From Candidatus Marinamargulisbacteria bacterium SCGC AAA071-K20 (GTDB lineage Bacteria > Margulisbacteria > Marinamargulisbacteria > GCA-2716485 > AAA071-K20), in assembly GCA_003265975.1 (NCBI GenBank), contig QFBU01000029.1:1-16062 (forward strand): a DNA stretch of 16,062 nt, in the 5' to 3' direction. The position numbers and the translations under genes were made by a program. Under the pieces are notes generated by a model that saw only the letters and a program-made list of their open reading frames with translations, ran no database searches and was not told the origin of the DNA. Within the stretch, counting starts at the first letter, position 1, and each line of letters opens with the position of its first letter. This document shows positions 7,049 through 15,101 of the stretch, piece by piece.

Positions 7049-8615
7049 ATATTTAGTTTTAGGACTTTATTTTGCATTACTGATCCTCATTGGATATATT
7101 GCCTCAAAGCGGGTAAAAAACATATCTGATTACTATGCTGGTGGGAAAACGATGGGGTTTTGGGGCGTTGCTTTTTCATCTAGAGCTACGGGAGAGTCCG
7201 CATGGCTTCTTTTAGGCCTCACTGGTCTTGCTGCCACAATTGGGGTAAAGGCCTTCTGGGCGGTAGTTGGAGAAATTATAGGAGTTACTATTTGTTGGTT
7301 ATTCATGGCTAAGCCCTTCAAGCGTCTTACCGACAAATACGACTCATTAACTATCCCCGACTATCTGTCGTCACGTTTTAGTTCATCAGGATCTATGATT
7401 AGAATTATATCGGTGGTTGTACTTGTAGTATTTTTCACAATTTATATTAGTGCACAGATTGACGCCACGGGGTCTGCTTTTGAAACCTTTTTTAATTTAA
7501 ATTATTACACAGGAGCAATTTTAGGCTTTGTAGTTGTTATGGCTTATATTTCATTTGGTGGTTTTTTAGCTGTTGTTTGGTCTGATATTTTTCAAGGATC
7601 CATGATGTTTTTAACGTTACTTGCTTTACCTATAATAGGGATTTTGTCCTTACCCTCTCTTGGGATTTCTAGTGGCCTTTTTTCTACTCTTTCCACTATT
7701 AACACTGGCTTACTATCGGTATGGGGTGTAGGTGGATTTACTTTAATAAACTTTTTTGAGGTACTAGGCCTTGCTAGTATTGGAATTGGTTTTTTAGGTG
7801 CTCCTCAAGTATTTGTAAGGTTTATTGCAGTAAAAAACACATCAGAAATATCAAAAGGTACAATTGTTGCTATTATTTTTACAATTGTCACAGACTCTGC
7901 CGCCGTATTGATAGGTCTAATAGGCCGTGCTCTCTTTACAGAACCTGGGCAGGACGTGGTTTCAATTTTGGGTAATGGAGGTCAAAATGTCTACCCTATT
8001 TTGGTAGAAACGTTATTGCCAGCTGTAATTGTTGGGATATATATTGCAGCAATATTAGCCGCTATTATGTCTACGGTGGACTCATTAATAGTAGTGGTAT
8101 CTAGTGCAATTACTCGTGATTTTTATCAAATCTTCTTAAACCCTAATGCTACACAAAAACAACTAAGTAAGATGTCTTATAAAGTAACTATTATCATTTC
8201 CTTATTGGCGCTTGCCATTTCAATAGGTGTTTCTATTCTGTCCCCTACCCGAACTGTATTTTGGTTCATTGTGTTTGGTTGGTCAGGAGTGGCATGTTCA
8301 TTTTGTCCGATGATGATTTTGTCTTTGAGTTGGAAAAGATATAACGCAAAAGGAGCAATGGCTTCAATGATTACAGGGTTTTTAAGTGTTCCATTTTTTA
8401 AATTTGTAGCGGTTATGTTACCTGTTGTAGGTATATATTTCACTGCAGTTTCTGAAATGTTACCCAGCTTTATTGTCTCTTTTTGTTTTGGGGTAGTAGT
8501 CACACTTCAAAGCTCTTCAAAAAAGACAGCACCTCATACAACTATAAATGCGATTGACGAAAGCCACATCATTCATAAACCAGTTTCAAAACAAAAACGG
8601 AGGGTTTTATTATAG
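7038..8615 (+). CDS. sodium:solute symporter, PutP-like (SSS family)
   Basis: Inner-membrane Na+-coupled importer, by context probably for the amino acid used by the two upstream enzymes. The 525-aa protein has about 12-13 hydrophobic segments. PutP-type landmarks are in order: SDYYAGGKTMGFW after helix 1, GESAWLLLGLTGLAATIG, KPFKRLTDKYDSLTIPDYL, SFGGFLAVVWSDIFQGSMM, GFLGAPQVFVRFIA and AAILAAIMSTVDSLIVVVSS with the Ser/Thr pair of the Na+ site. The C-terminus is a short basic cytosolic tail (KPVSKQKRRVLL). The TTGGAGG ribosome site (7024-7030) lies inside the aminotransferase, and the start overlaps that gene by 11 bp, indicating coupling. The family cannot be resolved to a substrate from sequence; proline, GABA or another amino acid are alternatives. 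Confidence 0.87.
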   Translation: MLYKYLVLGLYFALLILIGYIASKRVKNISDYYAGGKTMGFWGVAFSSRATGESAWLLLGLTGLAATIGVKAFWAVVGEIIGVTICWLFMAKPFKRLTDKYDSLTIPDYLSSRFSSSGSMIRIISVVVLVVFFTIYISAQIDATGSAFETFFNLNYYTGAILGFVVVMAYISFGGFLAVVWSDIFQGSMMFLTLLALPIIGILSLPSLGISSGLFSTLSTINTGLLSVWGVGGFTLINFFEVLGLASIGIGFLGAPQVFVRFIAVKNTSEISKGTIVAIIFTIVTDSAAVLIGLIGRALFTEPGQDVVSILGNGGQNVYPILVETLLPAVIVGIYIAAILAAIMSTVDSLIVVVSSAITRDFYQIFLNPNATQKQLSKMSYKVTIIISLLALAISIGVSILSPTRTVFWFIVFGWSGVACSFCPMMILSLSWKRYNAKGAMASMITGFLSVPFFKFVAVMLPVVGIYFTAVSEMLPSFIVSFCFGVVVTLQSSSKKTAPHTTINAIDESHIIHKPVSKQKRRVLL

Positions 8616-9023
8616 GTAAAGCTTTGTGACGCATTCAGATTTAAGCATCGTAGCGCCAAGTCCGGTAATTTCACAGCTAATATCGTGACCGTCTTTACTA
8701 ATACTGTAAGTGATTGAGCAAACACATACTAGAAAAATAAAAATAGGCTGCCAAGGCAGCAATGGGGTAGCAACAGACTGAGGAAGCTTTTGATTAAGGT
8801 CTTTAATTTTTCAATTAAATTGAGATTAGGGGAGAATGCCTGCAGGAATAGTTGTCTTTCTATTTTTGCGATTTACATTGACACAGGCTGCCTCGCCTAG
8901 TTTATGCCTTGCCCCATTGGGGGTCACTAGTGTCTGGTAAAAAATCAGCAGAGTAAAAGCTGCCCAGGAGGCGATAAATCCTGAGTTTTTTAAGGTGCTA
9001 GCTTTTTTAGGCGTGAGGCGTGC
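8610..9023 (-). pseudogene. possible decayed minus-strand reading frame between symporter and groEL
   Basis: The ~390 bp between the convergent symporter and groEL hold no intact gene. One minus-strand frame is open from 9023 to a TAA at 8828-8826 (65 codons) and again from 8810 to a TAA at 8612-8610 (66 codons). The two pieces are in the same frame, parted by only two stops four codons apart. Each has a hydrophobic stretch followed by polar sequence (ASWAAFTLLIFYQTLVTPNG, then CVNVNRKNRK; PIFIFLVCVCSITYSISKDG, then CEITGLGATM), like secreted or membrane-anchored proteins. There is no plausible ATG or ribosome site. I recognise no family. Part of the second hydrophobic run overlaps a candidate terminator T-tract, so chance is a real alternative. 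Confidence 0.3.
8731..8760 (-). terminator. candidate groEL terminator
   Basis: On the minus strand GCTGCC, TT and GGCAGC (8760-8747) form a perfect palindrome, best read as a 5-bp stem with a CTTG loop. It is followed by CTATTTTTATTTTT. The orientation and T-tract fit termination of groEL transcripts about 250 bp past the stop. It lies inside the possible decayed frame. Confidence 0.45.
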
Positions 9024-10611
9024 TTACTTCTGGTTTGTCTGCAATCAACACAGAAGTTGTAAGTAATAATCCTACAATAGAAGCCGCATTTTGCAGTGCA
9101 GATCGAGTTACTTTAGCCGGGTCTATTATGCCGGACTTAAACATATCAACAATTCTCCCTGTATAGGCATCGTACCCAAAATTTCTATCAGCCTGTTTAA
9201 CCTTTTCAAGAATAACCGCTGGTTCTTGATCCGAATTAGCAGCAATTGTTTTAAGTGGGATTTCTAAAGATTTTAAAACAATGTGATATCCCACACGACT
9301 GTCATCTTGCTCTTTTGATTTTATTATTTTTGCCAATTTTTTCTGAGCTTGTATCAAGACGGTTCCGCCTCCAGCAACGATACCCTCTTCAACTGCAGCA
9401 AATGTTGCTGCCAAAGCATCCTCTACGCGAAATTTTTTCTCTTTTAACTCCGTTTCCGTTGCCGCGCCTACATGTAAAACGGCAACCCCGCCTGATAAGC
9501 GGGCCAATCGTTCTTGTAGTTTTTCTTTATCATAAGAAGAGTCCGAGACTTCAATTTCTTTTTTGATCTGATTGATGCGGCCTTTGATCTCCTCTTTCTT
9601 ACCTTTTCCGGCAATGATCGTTGTCGTATCTTTATCTGATTTGATTTTGGATGCAGACCCTAATTGATCAAGTTCGACAGATTCCAGAGTAGCTCCTTTA
9701 TCTTCAGAAATATATTCTGCTCCAGTTAAAATAGCTATATCTTCAAGAATAACTTTGCTTTTATCGCCAAATCCTGGTGCTTTGACAGCCAGAACATTTA
9801 GCGTACCTCTTAATTTATTTAAGACAAGTGTTCCCAAGGCATCTCCATCTACATCCATAGCAATGATCACCAAGGGTTTAGAGACTTGTGCTGTTTTTTC
9901 TAAAAGTGGGAGTAAGTCTTTAATTGAGGAAATCTTTTTATCTGTAACCAAGACAAAGGCATTTTCTAATTCAGCAACCATTCTGACATTATCTGTAATC
10001 ATGTAGGGTGAGAGGAACCCTTTATCAAACTGCATACCCTCCACAATTTCTAAGGTAGTTTCAATTCCTTTTGATTCTTCAACTGTAATAATGCCTTCTT
10101 CCCCCACTTTTTCCATAGCATCGGAAATAAAAGATCCGATTTCAGAATCATTATTAGCTGAAATAGTAGCGACTTGAGTAATAGCGTCTTTCGAATCGAG
10201 CTCCTTACTATGGTTTTTAATTTCTTCAACTGCATCTTTTACGGCTTCTTCAATCCCAATTTTAAGTTTAATGGAATTATGGCCGGCAGCAATTGCTTTT
10301 AGTCCTTCTTTAAAAATCGCATGCCCTAAAATTGTTGCAGTTGTCGTTCCATCTCCAGCAACATCATTGGTTTTGGAGGCAACCTCTATAATTAACTGGG
10401 CACCCATGTTTTCAAATGGGTCTAATAATTGAATTTCTTTGGCTATTGTCACACCATCGTTAGTTATTGTTGGAGAGCCCCATTTCTTCTCCAGAACCAC
10501 GTTATTTCCGTTTGGACCCAATGTTGATCCCACTGCTTTCGATACTTGTTCAATGCCTTTACTTAAGGCTTCCCAGGCTTCTTGATTATGTTTAAATGAT
10601 TTTGCAGACAT
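9007..10611 (-). CDS. groEL: chaperonin GroEL (Hsp60)
   Basis: ATP-driven double-ring chaperonin that folds cytosolic proteins, normally with the GroES lid. The 534 aa cover equatorial, intermediate and apical domains without interruption. Visible are GPNGNNVVLEKKWGSPTITN (~33-52), the nucleotide-binding GDGTTTATIL, the apical segment GFLSPYMITD, LAVKAPGFGDKSK, ARLSGGVAVLHVGAATETE and VEEGIVAGGGT with catalytic-site acidic residues preserved. The C-terminus ends DKPEVSTPHA without the flexible GGM repeats common in the family. An AGAAGGAG site stands before the ATG. The upstream groES position is occupied by a deleted remnant ending 19 bp before groEL, so this GroEL needs a co-chaperonin made elsewhere, or works without one. 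Confidence 0.97.
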   Translation of the reverse strand: MSAKSFKHNQEAWEALSKGIEQVSKAVGSTLGPNGNNVVLEKKWGSPTITNDGVTIAKEIQLLDPFENMGAQLIIEVASKTNDVAGDGTTTATILGHAIFKEGLKAIAAGHNSIKLKIGIEEAVKDAVEEIKNHSKELDSKDAITQVATISANNDSEIGSFISDAMEKVGEEGIITVEESKGIETTLEIVEGMQFDKGFLSPYMITDNVRMVAELENAFVLVTDKKISSIKDLLPLLEKTAQVSKPLVIIAMDVDGDALGTLVLNKLRGTLNVLAVKAPGFGDKSKVILEDIAILTGAEYISEDKGATLESVELDQLGSASKIKSDKDTTTIIAGKGKKEEIKGRINQIKKEIEVSDSSYDKEKLQERLARLSGGVAVLHVGAATETELKEKKFRVEDALAATFAAVEEGIVAGGGTVLIQAQKKLAKIIKSKEQDDSRVGYHIVLKSLEIPLKTIAANSDQEPAVILEKVKQADRNFGYDAYTGRIVDMFKSGIIDPAKVTRSALQNAASIVGLLLTTSVLIADKPEVSTPHA

Positions 10612-10630
10612 TTTATTTCTCCTTCTAATT

Positions 10631-10799
10631 TTATGTTATTTTCACAGCTAAGATGTCACTCTCGGAAAAAATGAGATACGATTCTTTATCTAGTTTAATT
10701 TCAGTGCCTCCGTACTTTTCATAAAGAACTAAGTCGTTTTTCTCTATCTTCAGGTTTAACAATTACACGATCTACCAATGGATTATACTTACACGACAT
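10631..10799 (-). pseudogene. groES: groES remnant, central part deleted and frameshifted
   Basis: GroES is the ~95-aa lid of GroEL. Here a good GGAGG site (10810-10806) and ATG at 10799 start KYNPLVDRVIVKPEDREK, the true GroES N-terminus, but that frame ends at a TGA at 10721-10719 after 26 codons. In another frame the sequence KNDLVLYEKYGGTEIKL resumes at ~10737 and runs to ESDILAVKIT, the normal GroES C-terminal third. The join drops roughly 38 codons (about 115 bp), including the mobile loop that docks onto GroEL and the roof loop, and leaves the halves out of frame. It lies 19 bp before groEL in the standard groES-groEL order. A sequencing or assembly deletion is the main alternative. 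Confidence 0.85.
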
Positions 10800-11129
10800 A
10801 TTTAACCTCCATTTTATTTCCTAAATTTACGGAATACCCTGTTAAAGAGCAATGATTTCTTTTTAGGGTGCTCCACATTAATTATGTATTGCAATATATG
10901 TGCCATATGTATTTGATGTTGAGGTCTTGATCAACCCGTTAATAAATAAGCCGTTTGTAGAATATTAAAAACCATTAGTTCTAGTTTTTGAGTTGGGATT
11001 ATACATCGCCATTGATATGTAATTTAGGCCTATCTGTTCAACAAATCTTTAATTTGATTCAAATTTATAAACCTACTCTTTACAAATATATTGGAGACAA
11101 AACGTTGGGGAAATTTGGGGGCTTAGAAG
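10800..11129. other. 330-bp intergenic region, nothing firmly recognised
   Basis: It lies between the stop of the rod-like protein and the groES remnant, so it should carry the groESL promoter. I found no CIRCE operator (TTAGCACTC-N9-GAGTGCTAA), no convincing -35/-10 pair and no intact frame. A 28-codon minus-strand open stretch (about 10990-10890) is too short to interpret. Confidence 0.5.
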
Positions 11130-11999
11130 TTAGCCGCCTACTATCTTCATTACATTTTGGATGATCTTTGTCACGTCATCAATAACAGCCTGAACCGCAG
11201 AGAATCCACGATTAATAAGGTTCATATCAAGTGCAACCTTAGCAATATCTACGTTAGATGATTCGAGTTGGCTACCTAGTATGTTTCCATAAGAATTTAC
11301 GTCTGATCCGCTTACTGCTTCTCCTGCTATGCCTTCTTTAAGTTGGTTTCCAGAAGCTACTGTTGAGGTATATGCCGCCCCTGTAGTTAAAATTAGACCG
11401 TTTTTGTTTTGAAAGGTTGCTAATGCTAATTGATATAATGGGACTGTTGGCTTAGATGGGTCGGCTTTGTTAGACTCAAATCCGTCTACTACAATTCCGT
11501 TATCTGATAGTCCTATATCAGTACTACCATTGGTTTTTACAGCTACTAACTCTCTACTTTTAATATTGCCTTGAGGGTCTAGTGCATATCCAAATACTTT
11601 TCTTCCGAATGAGTCTGTTAGGTAGGTGTTTGATGAGTCTACTTGGAACCGTCCTGCTCTTGAATATACTTTTTTGGACCCGGCGTCGAATTCTGTTGCT
11701 GAATTTGAAAGCATAAACATACCTTCTCCTACTATTGCAGCATCTAAACTGGTTCCTATACCTAAGTTTCCTTGCTCCCAAGCTGTTGATGTTGAACCAA
11801 TGGTCATTCCACTACCTGTATGTAATGGGTTTGTGGTCGCGGTTCCACTTGTGATGGCTTCTTTGTACATGGTGGTAAATGATGTGAAGGAATATTTAAA
11901 TCCTGGAGTATTAAAGTTATTCGCATTTGATATTGCGATTCTTAATGCGCCCTCTAAACTTGTAAGTGAGTTTTTGTTATCTACATATAAATCAAACAT
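11130..11999 (-). CDS. flagellar rod/hook-type protein (FlgE/F/G family, FlgF/G-like)
   Basis: Axial component of a flagellar-type export apparatus, exported by the type III system and built into the rod or hook. The 289 aa show all family segments. The N-terminal coiled D0 region is residues ~12-38, with ISNANNFNTPGFKYS in place of the usual NNxANxxTPGFK. GEGMFML is at 91-97 (family GxGFF), YSRAGRFQVD at 112-121, then TDSFGRKVFGYALDPQG. The C-terminal D0 segment is ~238-289 (GNILGSQLESSNVDIAKVAL, then NLINRGFSAVQAVI). The length is somewhat above FlgF/FlgG (~250-265). The start is set by GAGGAG 5 bp before the ATG. It is the last gene of a run with four unrecognised genes, 66 bp after the preceding stop. 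Which rod or hook subunit it is cannot be told. Confidence 0.85.
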   Translation of the reverse strand: MFDLYVDNKNSLTSLEGALRIAISNANNFNTPGFKYSFTSFTTMYKEAITSGTATTNPLHTGSGMTIGSTSTAWEQGNLGIGTSLDAAIVGEGMFMLSNSATEFDAGSKKVYSRAGRFQVDSSNTYLTDSFGRKVFGYALDPQGNIKSRELVAVKTNGSTDIGLSDNGIVVDGFESNKADPSKPTVPLYQLALATFQNKNGLILTTGAAYTSTVASGNQLKEGIAGEAVSGSDVNSYGNILGSQLESSNVDIAKVALDMNLINRGFSAVQAVIDDVTKIIQNVMKIVGG

Positions 12000-12065
12000 A
12001 GCTTCTCCTCTTTCCTGTACTTAATATACCACAACTTTCCCTACTCTAAACCTAACTCGCACCCT

Positions 12066-13931
12066 TTACGCAGCCTCAATAATATTAAGGTCTGATAAAA
12101 AGTTCATGTCTTGCATAAATTTTGGCTGCATATCTTCTAATATCTCTGTTTCTCCTTTGAGTCTATAGAGTACTTTTTTGTATTGTTCTCGTTTTTGTAG
12201 GAGAGAAAAGTTCTTTGGGTTATTTCCTAGATGCATCTCTACCCTTGTTAACTCTTCTTTTATTAAAGTAAACATAGCCTTATTGGCTTGATCTCTTATC
12301 TCTCTTAAATAGGTTTTACTAATTTCAACATCTGCTTTTTTTAATCCAGTCAGTACCATTTTAAACGTTTTGTCTAACTGCTCGAATTCAGCCCCTTTAA
12401 GTTCGGGTAATGTGGCTCGTTCTTCGTAACTTTCTCTTAACATTATTACTAGCTTTAGTTTGGCTACGCCCCGAGCTTCTTTTCGTATTTTTTCTAAGTG
12501 ATCGCTTCCGTGCAGTTCTTTTACTTTGTTTTCTGCTGAAAATATTTCTAGAGCTAATTTTCCGGCTTCAAAAATACTATTTTTTGTATACTGTCTAATA
12601 TAAAGTTGCCTCAATTTATCGTCAGAAATTTCAAGATTATGCTCAAAATCGACAGCTGATTGCTCTTCTTGTTCTTGCTGATTGTTTGACCCATCCGAGT
12701 CTGTGCTTGTTTCAGTATCAATAACTCCCGATTCTGTGGCCCACTCATAGTCGTAAAGCCCCATGTCATTTAGCTTCACATTAAAGTCCTGTAAAAATTT
12801 CCCTGGATCAAATTTTACAAAACTGGCAATTTCGTTAAACTTATCAAATTCTTTCATCAACTCTCTAGGGTCGGTTGATCTTAACTTTGTTTCTGTTAAT
12901 GTTCGATCTAATTCGGTGGCTAAGAAGTCACGAATTTCTTGTTTTGAGTCTTCTTTTATTTTATCTATATCAAAATTGGATCCATTAAATATTCCCGACT
13001 CTTCACCATAGTTTAGAAGTGTTTTATAAGATTGGAAATTTTGAACTAAGCTCTTACTTTCATCTTGCTTGTCGTACGAAAGTGCTACCTGCAGGAAACT
13101 TTGTTTTAATTTCTTTTTGAGGTCTGAGCTGACGAGTTCTTGTACCTTATTTTCTACTGTACGTAGTTTTTTAGTGTTGAATCCATTGGACTGTAATTTT
13201 TCTTTTAATATGCGTACACGTTCTTTTTTTTCTGGTTTTTCACTAATTAAATCGTCAGAGAAAGCAGCTACAAATTCTTGAACGGTTTCTTGCAGCTTAC
13301 TACTCGACATTTTTTCTTGTTTTTGTCCTTTTTCAACTGCTTTTTTCTTTTCATTTTGACCGTGGTTGTCGGCTGACATTTTTTCTTGAGATATTTTTGT
13401 TACTGACTTGTCTGTAGTATTAAATTTTTCGTGCTTTAGTACTATGGCTTCTGAGTCTTTTCGAGCTTTTTCTTGTTCTTGACCTTTGTGGGTAGCCACC
13501 ATGGACGACAAACTCACCATGTCTTTGTATTTATTTTTAACGTCTTTGTCAAAATTATCTTTTACTGTCTCTTGATATTCTTTTAGAAACTTTTGTTGAA
13601 TTTTTTGTTTTACGTTTTTCTTGTTTCTATCTGCAGCTGTTTGAATAAAATTACGAGTGAGGTCGTGAATATCTGATTCTTTGTTTACAAACTTTGTAGA
13701 TTGGTGTTTTGAGTGATGCGTGCGTTTTCTTGAACGGTCAATTCGTTTTTTATTTTTGTCCTTATCAACCTTACCAGACTCTTCTACAGACTCGTCGTCG
13801 CCTTCTTCAATATCTAGCTCTTCTAGAACAGCATCTTCTAATTCTTGGAGCATAGCTTCTTCTCCAGCGTGGGCTTGTAACGCCGCGTTGTTGTCTGCAT
13901 TTACTGGTAAATTGTTGCCTAAATTATTCAT
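12066..13931 (-). CDS. 621-aa charged helical protein of unknown function
   Basis: I recognise no family. Residues ~25-50 are very acidic (ELEDAVLEELDIEEGDDESV). Residues ~52-75 are strongly basic (KDKNKKRIDRSRKRTHHSKH). Residues ~75-225 are highly charged with little hydrophobic core, probably disordered or coiled-coil. A more folded-looking helical part spans ~225-390, an STDSDGSNNQQEQEEQ linker follows, and a second helical part runs ~410-621 to DLNIIEAA. No signal peptide or membrane segment is visible. The ATG lies inside the 3' end of the 104-aa gene (8-bp overlap), so translation is coupled. With the rod-like protein next, an export substrate, ruler, gatekeeper or chaperone role in a flagellar/type III system is possible, but that is context only. 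Confidence 0.75.
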   Translation of the reverse strand: MNNLGNNLPVNADNNAALQAHAGEEAMLQELEDAVLEELDIEEGDDESVEESGKVDKDKNKKRIDRSRKRTHHSKHQSTKFVNKESDIHDLTRNFIQTAADRNKKNVKQKIQQKFLKEYQETVKDNFDKDVKNKYKDMVSLSSMVATHKGQEQEKARKDSEAIVLKHEKFNTTDKSVTKISQEKMSADNHGQNEKKKAVEKGQKQEKMSSSKLQETVQEFVAAFSDDLISEKPEKKERVRILKEKLQSNGFNTKKLRTVENKVQELVSSDLKKKLKQSFLQVALSYDKQDESKSLVQNFQSYKTLLNYGEESGIFNGSNFDIDKIKEDSKQEIRDFLATELDRTLTETKLRSTDPRELMKEFDKFNEIASFVKFDPGKFLQDFNVKLNDMGLYDYEWATESGVIDTETSTDSDGSNNQQEQEEQSAVDFEHNLEISDDKLRQLYIRQYTKNSIFEAGKLALEIFSAENKVKELHGSDHLEKIRKEARGVAKLKLVIMLRESYEERATLPELKGAEFEQLDKTFKMVLTGLKKADVEISKTYLREIRDQANKAMFTLIKEELTRVEMHLGNNPKNFSLLQKREQYKKVLYRLKGETEILEDMQPKFMQDMNFLSDLNIIEAA

Positions 13932-14238
13932 GATTTATAGCCTCATTCTGTTTATTGGCTTCTAATTTTTCTAGCGCCTTATAAACAAGATCTTGTACAT
14001 TGTCGCTGACTGAATATTCTTGACTTAACATCGATTCATAAACTCTTTTTCTTGCTCTAACCTTCCCTAAAAATCGTGATAACTGGTTTACTCGTTTTGA
14101 CGCTTCTGCAACTGACATGACCTCGAGAATAAGGGGTTCATCACGTTCTATTTCTTTCTGATCCTGACTCTCGTCGGAGACTTCTTGGTCAATCAACGGT
14201 TCGTCATCTAATAATTTTATAAATTTGCCTTTATCCAT
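13924..14238 (-). CDS. 104-aa small charged protein of unknown function
   Basis: Unrecognised. The first ~40 residues are acidic (LLDDEPLIDQEVSDESQDQK). Residues ~42-100 look like one or two amphipathic helices (VMSVAEASKRVNQLSRFLGK, then RARKRVYESMLSQEY and VQDLVYKALEKLEANKQ). There is no signal peptide, membrane segment or cysteine. The start codon shares a base with the stop of the 287-aa gene (TAATG), and its end overlaps the 621-aa gene by 8 bp. It is thus locked into the operon and likely made in proportion to both. A small acidic helical protein here could be a secretion chaperone or FliJ-like stalk protein; that is inference from size and place. Confidence 0.75.
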   Translation of the reverse strand: MDKGKFIKLLDDEPLIDQEVSDESQDQKEIERDEPLILEVMSVAEASKRVNQLSRFLGKVRARKRVYESMLSQEYSVSDNVQDLVYKALEKLEANKQNEAINHE

Positions 14239-15101
14239 TATTCTTCCACCTGTGCGAGATAGTCTCGTTGATAGATAAGATGGTTCATTTCGTCTTTTAA
14301 CTCGTCTTCAATTTTACTCAGTTGCTTTAATTTTTCTTCAAAAAGTCTAGATTTATTCCAAAACCCTTTTCTTCCTAAATTTTCCATATTTTTAATTAAT
14401 TGAGCCTGATTTGTTTTATACATTTTTAAACTACTTATAACTTTCCGGCTTCGTCCATGTACTAATTCTGATAACTCTACGTTATATAAATTTTGTGACA
14501 TGAGTTCTAAGTTTTCTTCAAAGGCTTCATTTAGTGCTTCTTGTCTGAGTTTTTTGAGTTCTTCGATAGGAACTCCTATATAAGATAAAATTTGTCCAAC
14601 AACGCCCACTTTAAAATCAGCAAATTTGGCAACAAACATATTATGTGACTTTGACTGAAGTAGGTTCATTTTAAACATTTCTTTGAGATCTGGTAATCGC
14701 TTTAAAAAGTTGATTTTATGACCAAAATAGTCAATTATTTTTTTACCATCAGTCTTGAGTTTAGTAATAAACTCTTTAGCCTGATCAGACATTTGTTCTT
14801 GATTTTTGGGAAGATTATCAGCTAATTCGTCAAAGTTTTTTCCCCAACTTTCAGCATTTGTTTTTACAGACTGTCTTAACTGAGTGTCTTCTGATTCGGT
14901 TCTGTTTTTTGTTAGATCTACTTTGTCTTCGTAATGTTGTTCTTCAACTTTTGCTTCTTGTTGCTTTTGCGCTTCTTTAAGTCGATCGTTTGTTTCTACA
15001 GCTCTTTTAGCCTTGAGTTCGCTACTGAGTTTTTTGTAATAAGGATGCTGGGATACTTCTAGCCCACTTTTTGATTCAATTCGAATGTCTTGTTCTATCA
15101 T
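14238..15101 (-). CDS. 287-aa helical protein of unknown function
   Basis: I do not recognise it. Residues 1-~110 are very polar and rich in E, K and Q (KAKRAVETNDRLKEAQKQQE), likely coiled-coil or disordered. Residues ~110-215 look more globular and hold the only hydrophobic stretch (MFVAKFADFKVGVVGQILSY, then IGVPIEEL), too short and mixed for a confident membrane helix. Residues ~225-287 are again long amphipathic helix (KLKQLSKIEDELKDEMNHLI). There is no signal peptide or cysteine. The ATG overlaps the upstream gene's TGA (ATGA), and its own stop overlaps the 104-aa start. The charged N-terminus plus helical core recurs in the 621-aa protein downstream, possibly a shared design rather than homology. 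Confidence 0.75.
   Translation of the reverse strand: MIEQDIRIESKSGLEVSQHPYYKKLSSELKAKRAVETNDRLKEAQKQQEAKVEEQHYEDKVDLTKNRTESEDTQLRQSVKTNAESWGKNFDELADNLPKNQEQMSDQAKEFITKLKTDGKKIIDYFGHKINFLKRLPDLKEMFKMNLLQSKSHNMFVAKFADFKVGVVGQILSYIGVPIEELKKLRQEALNEAFEENLELMSQNLYNVELSELVHGRSRKVISSLKMYKTNQAQLIKNMENLGRKGFWNKSRLFEEKLKQLSKIEDELKDEMNHLIYQRDYLAQVEE

Noticed and set aside
9255..10235. Several sizeable open frames opposite to or overlapping groEL
   Set aside because: They are shadows of a clearly conserved groEL and have no family features.
10800..10910. CIRCE-like operator upstream of groESL
   Set aside because: GGTGCTCC and nearby bases resemble a half site only loosely; no TTAGCACTC-N9-GAGTGCTAA pair is present.
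10890..10990. 28-codon minus-strand open stretch (GLFINGLIKTSTSNTYGTYI) faintly like an M23 peptidase strand
   Set aside because: Too short, bounded by stops on both sides, with no start or further homologous sequence.
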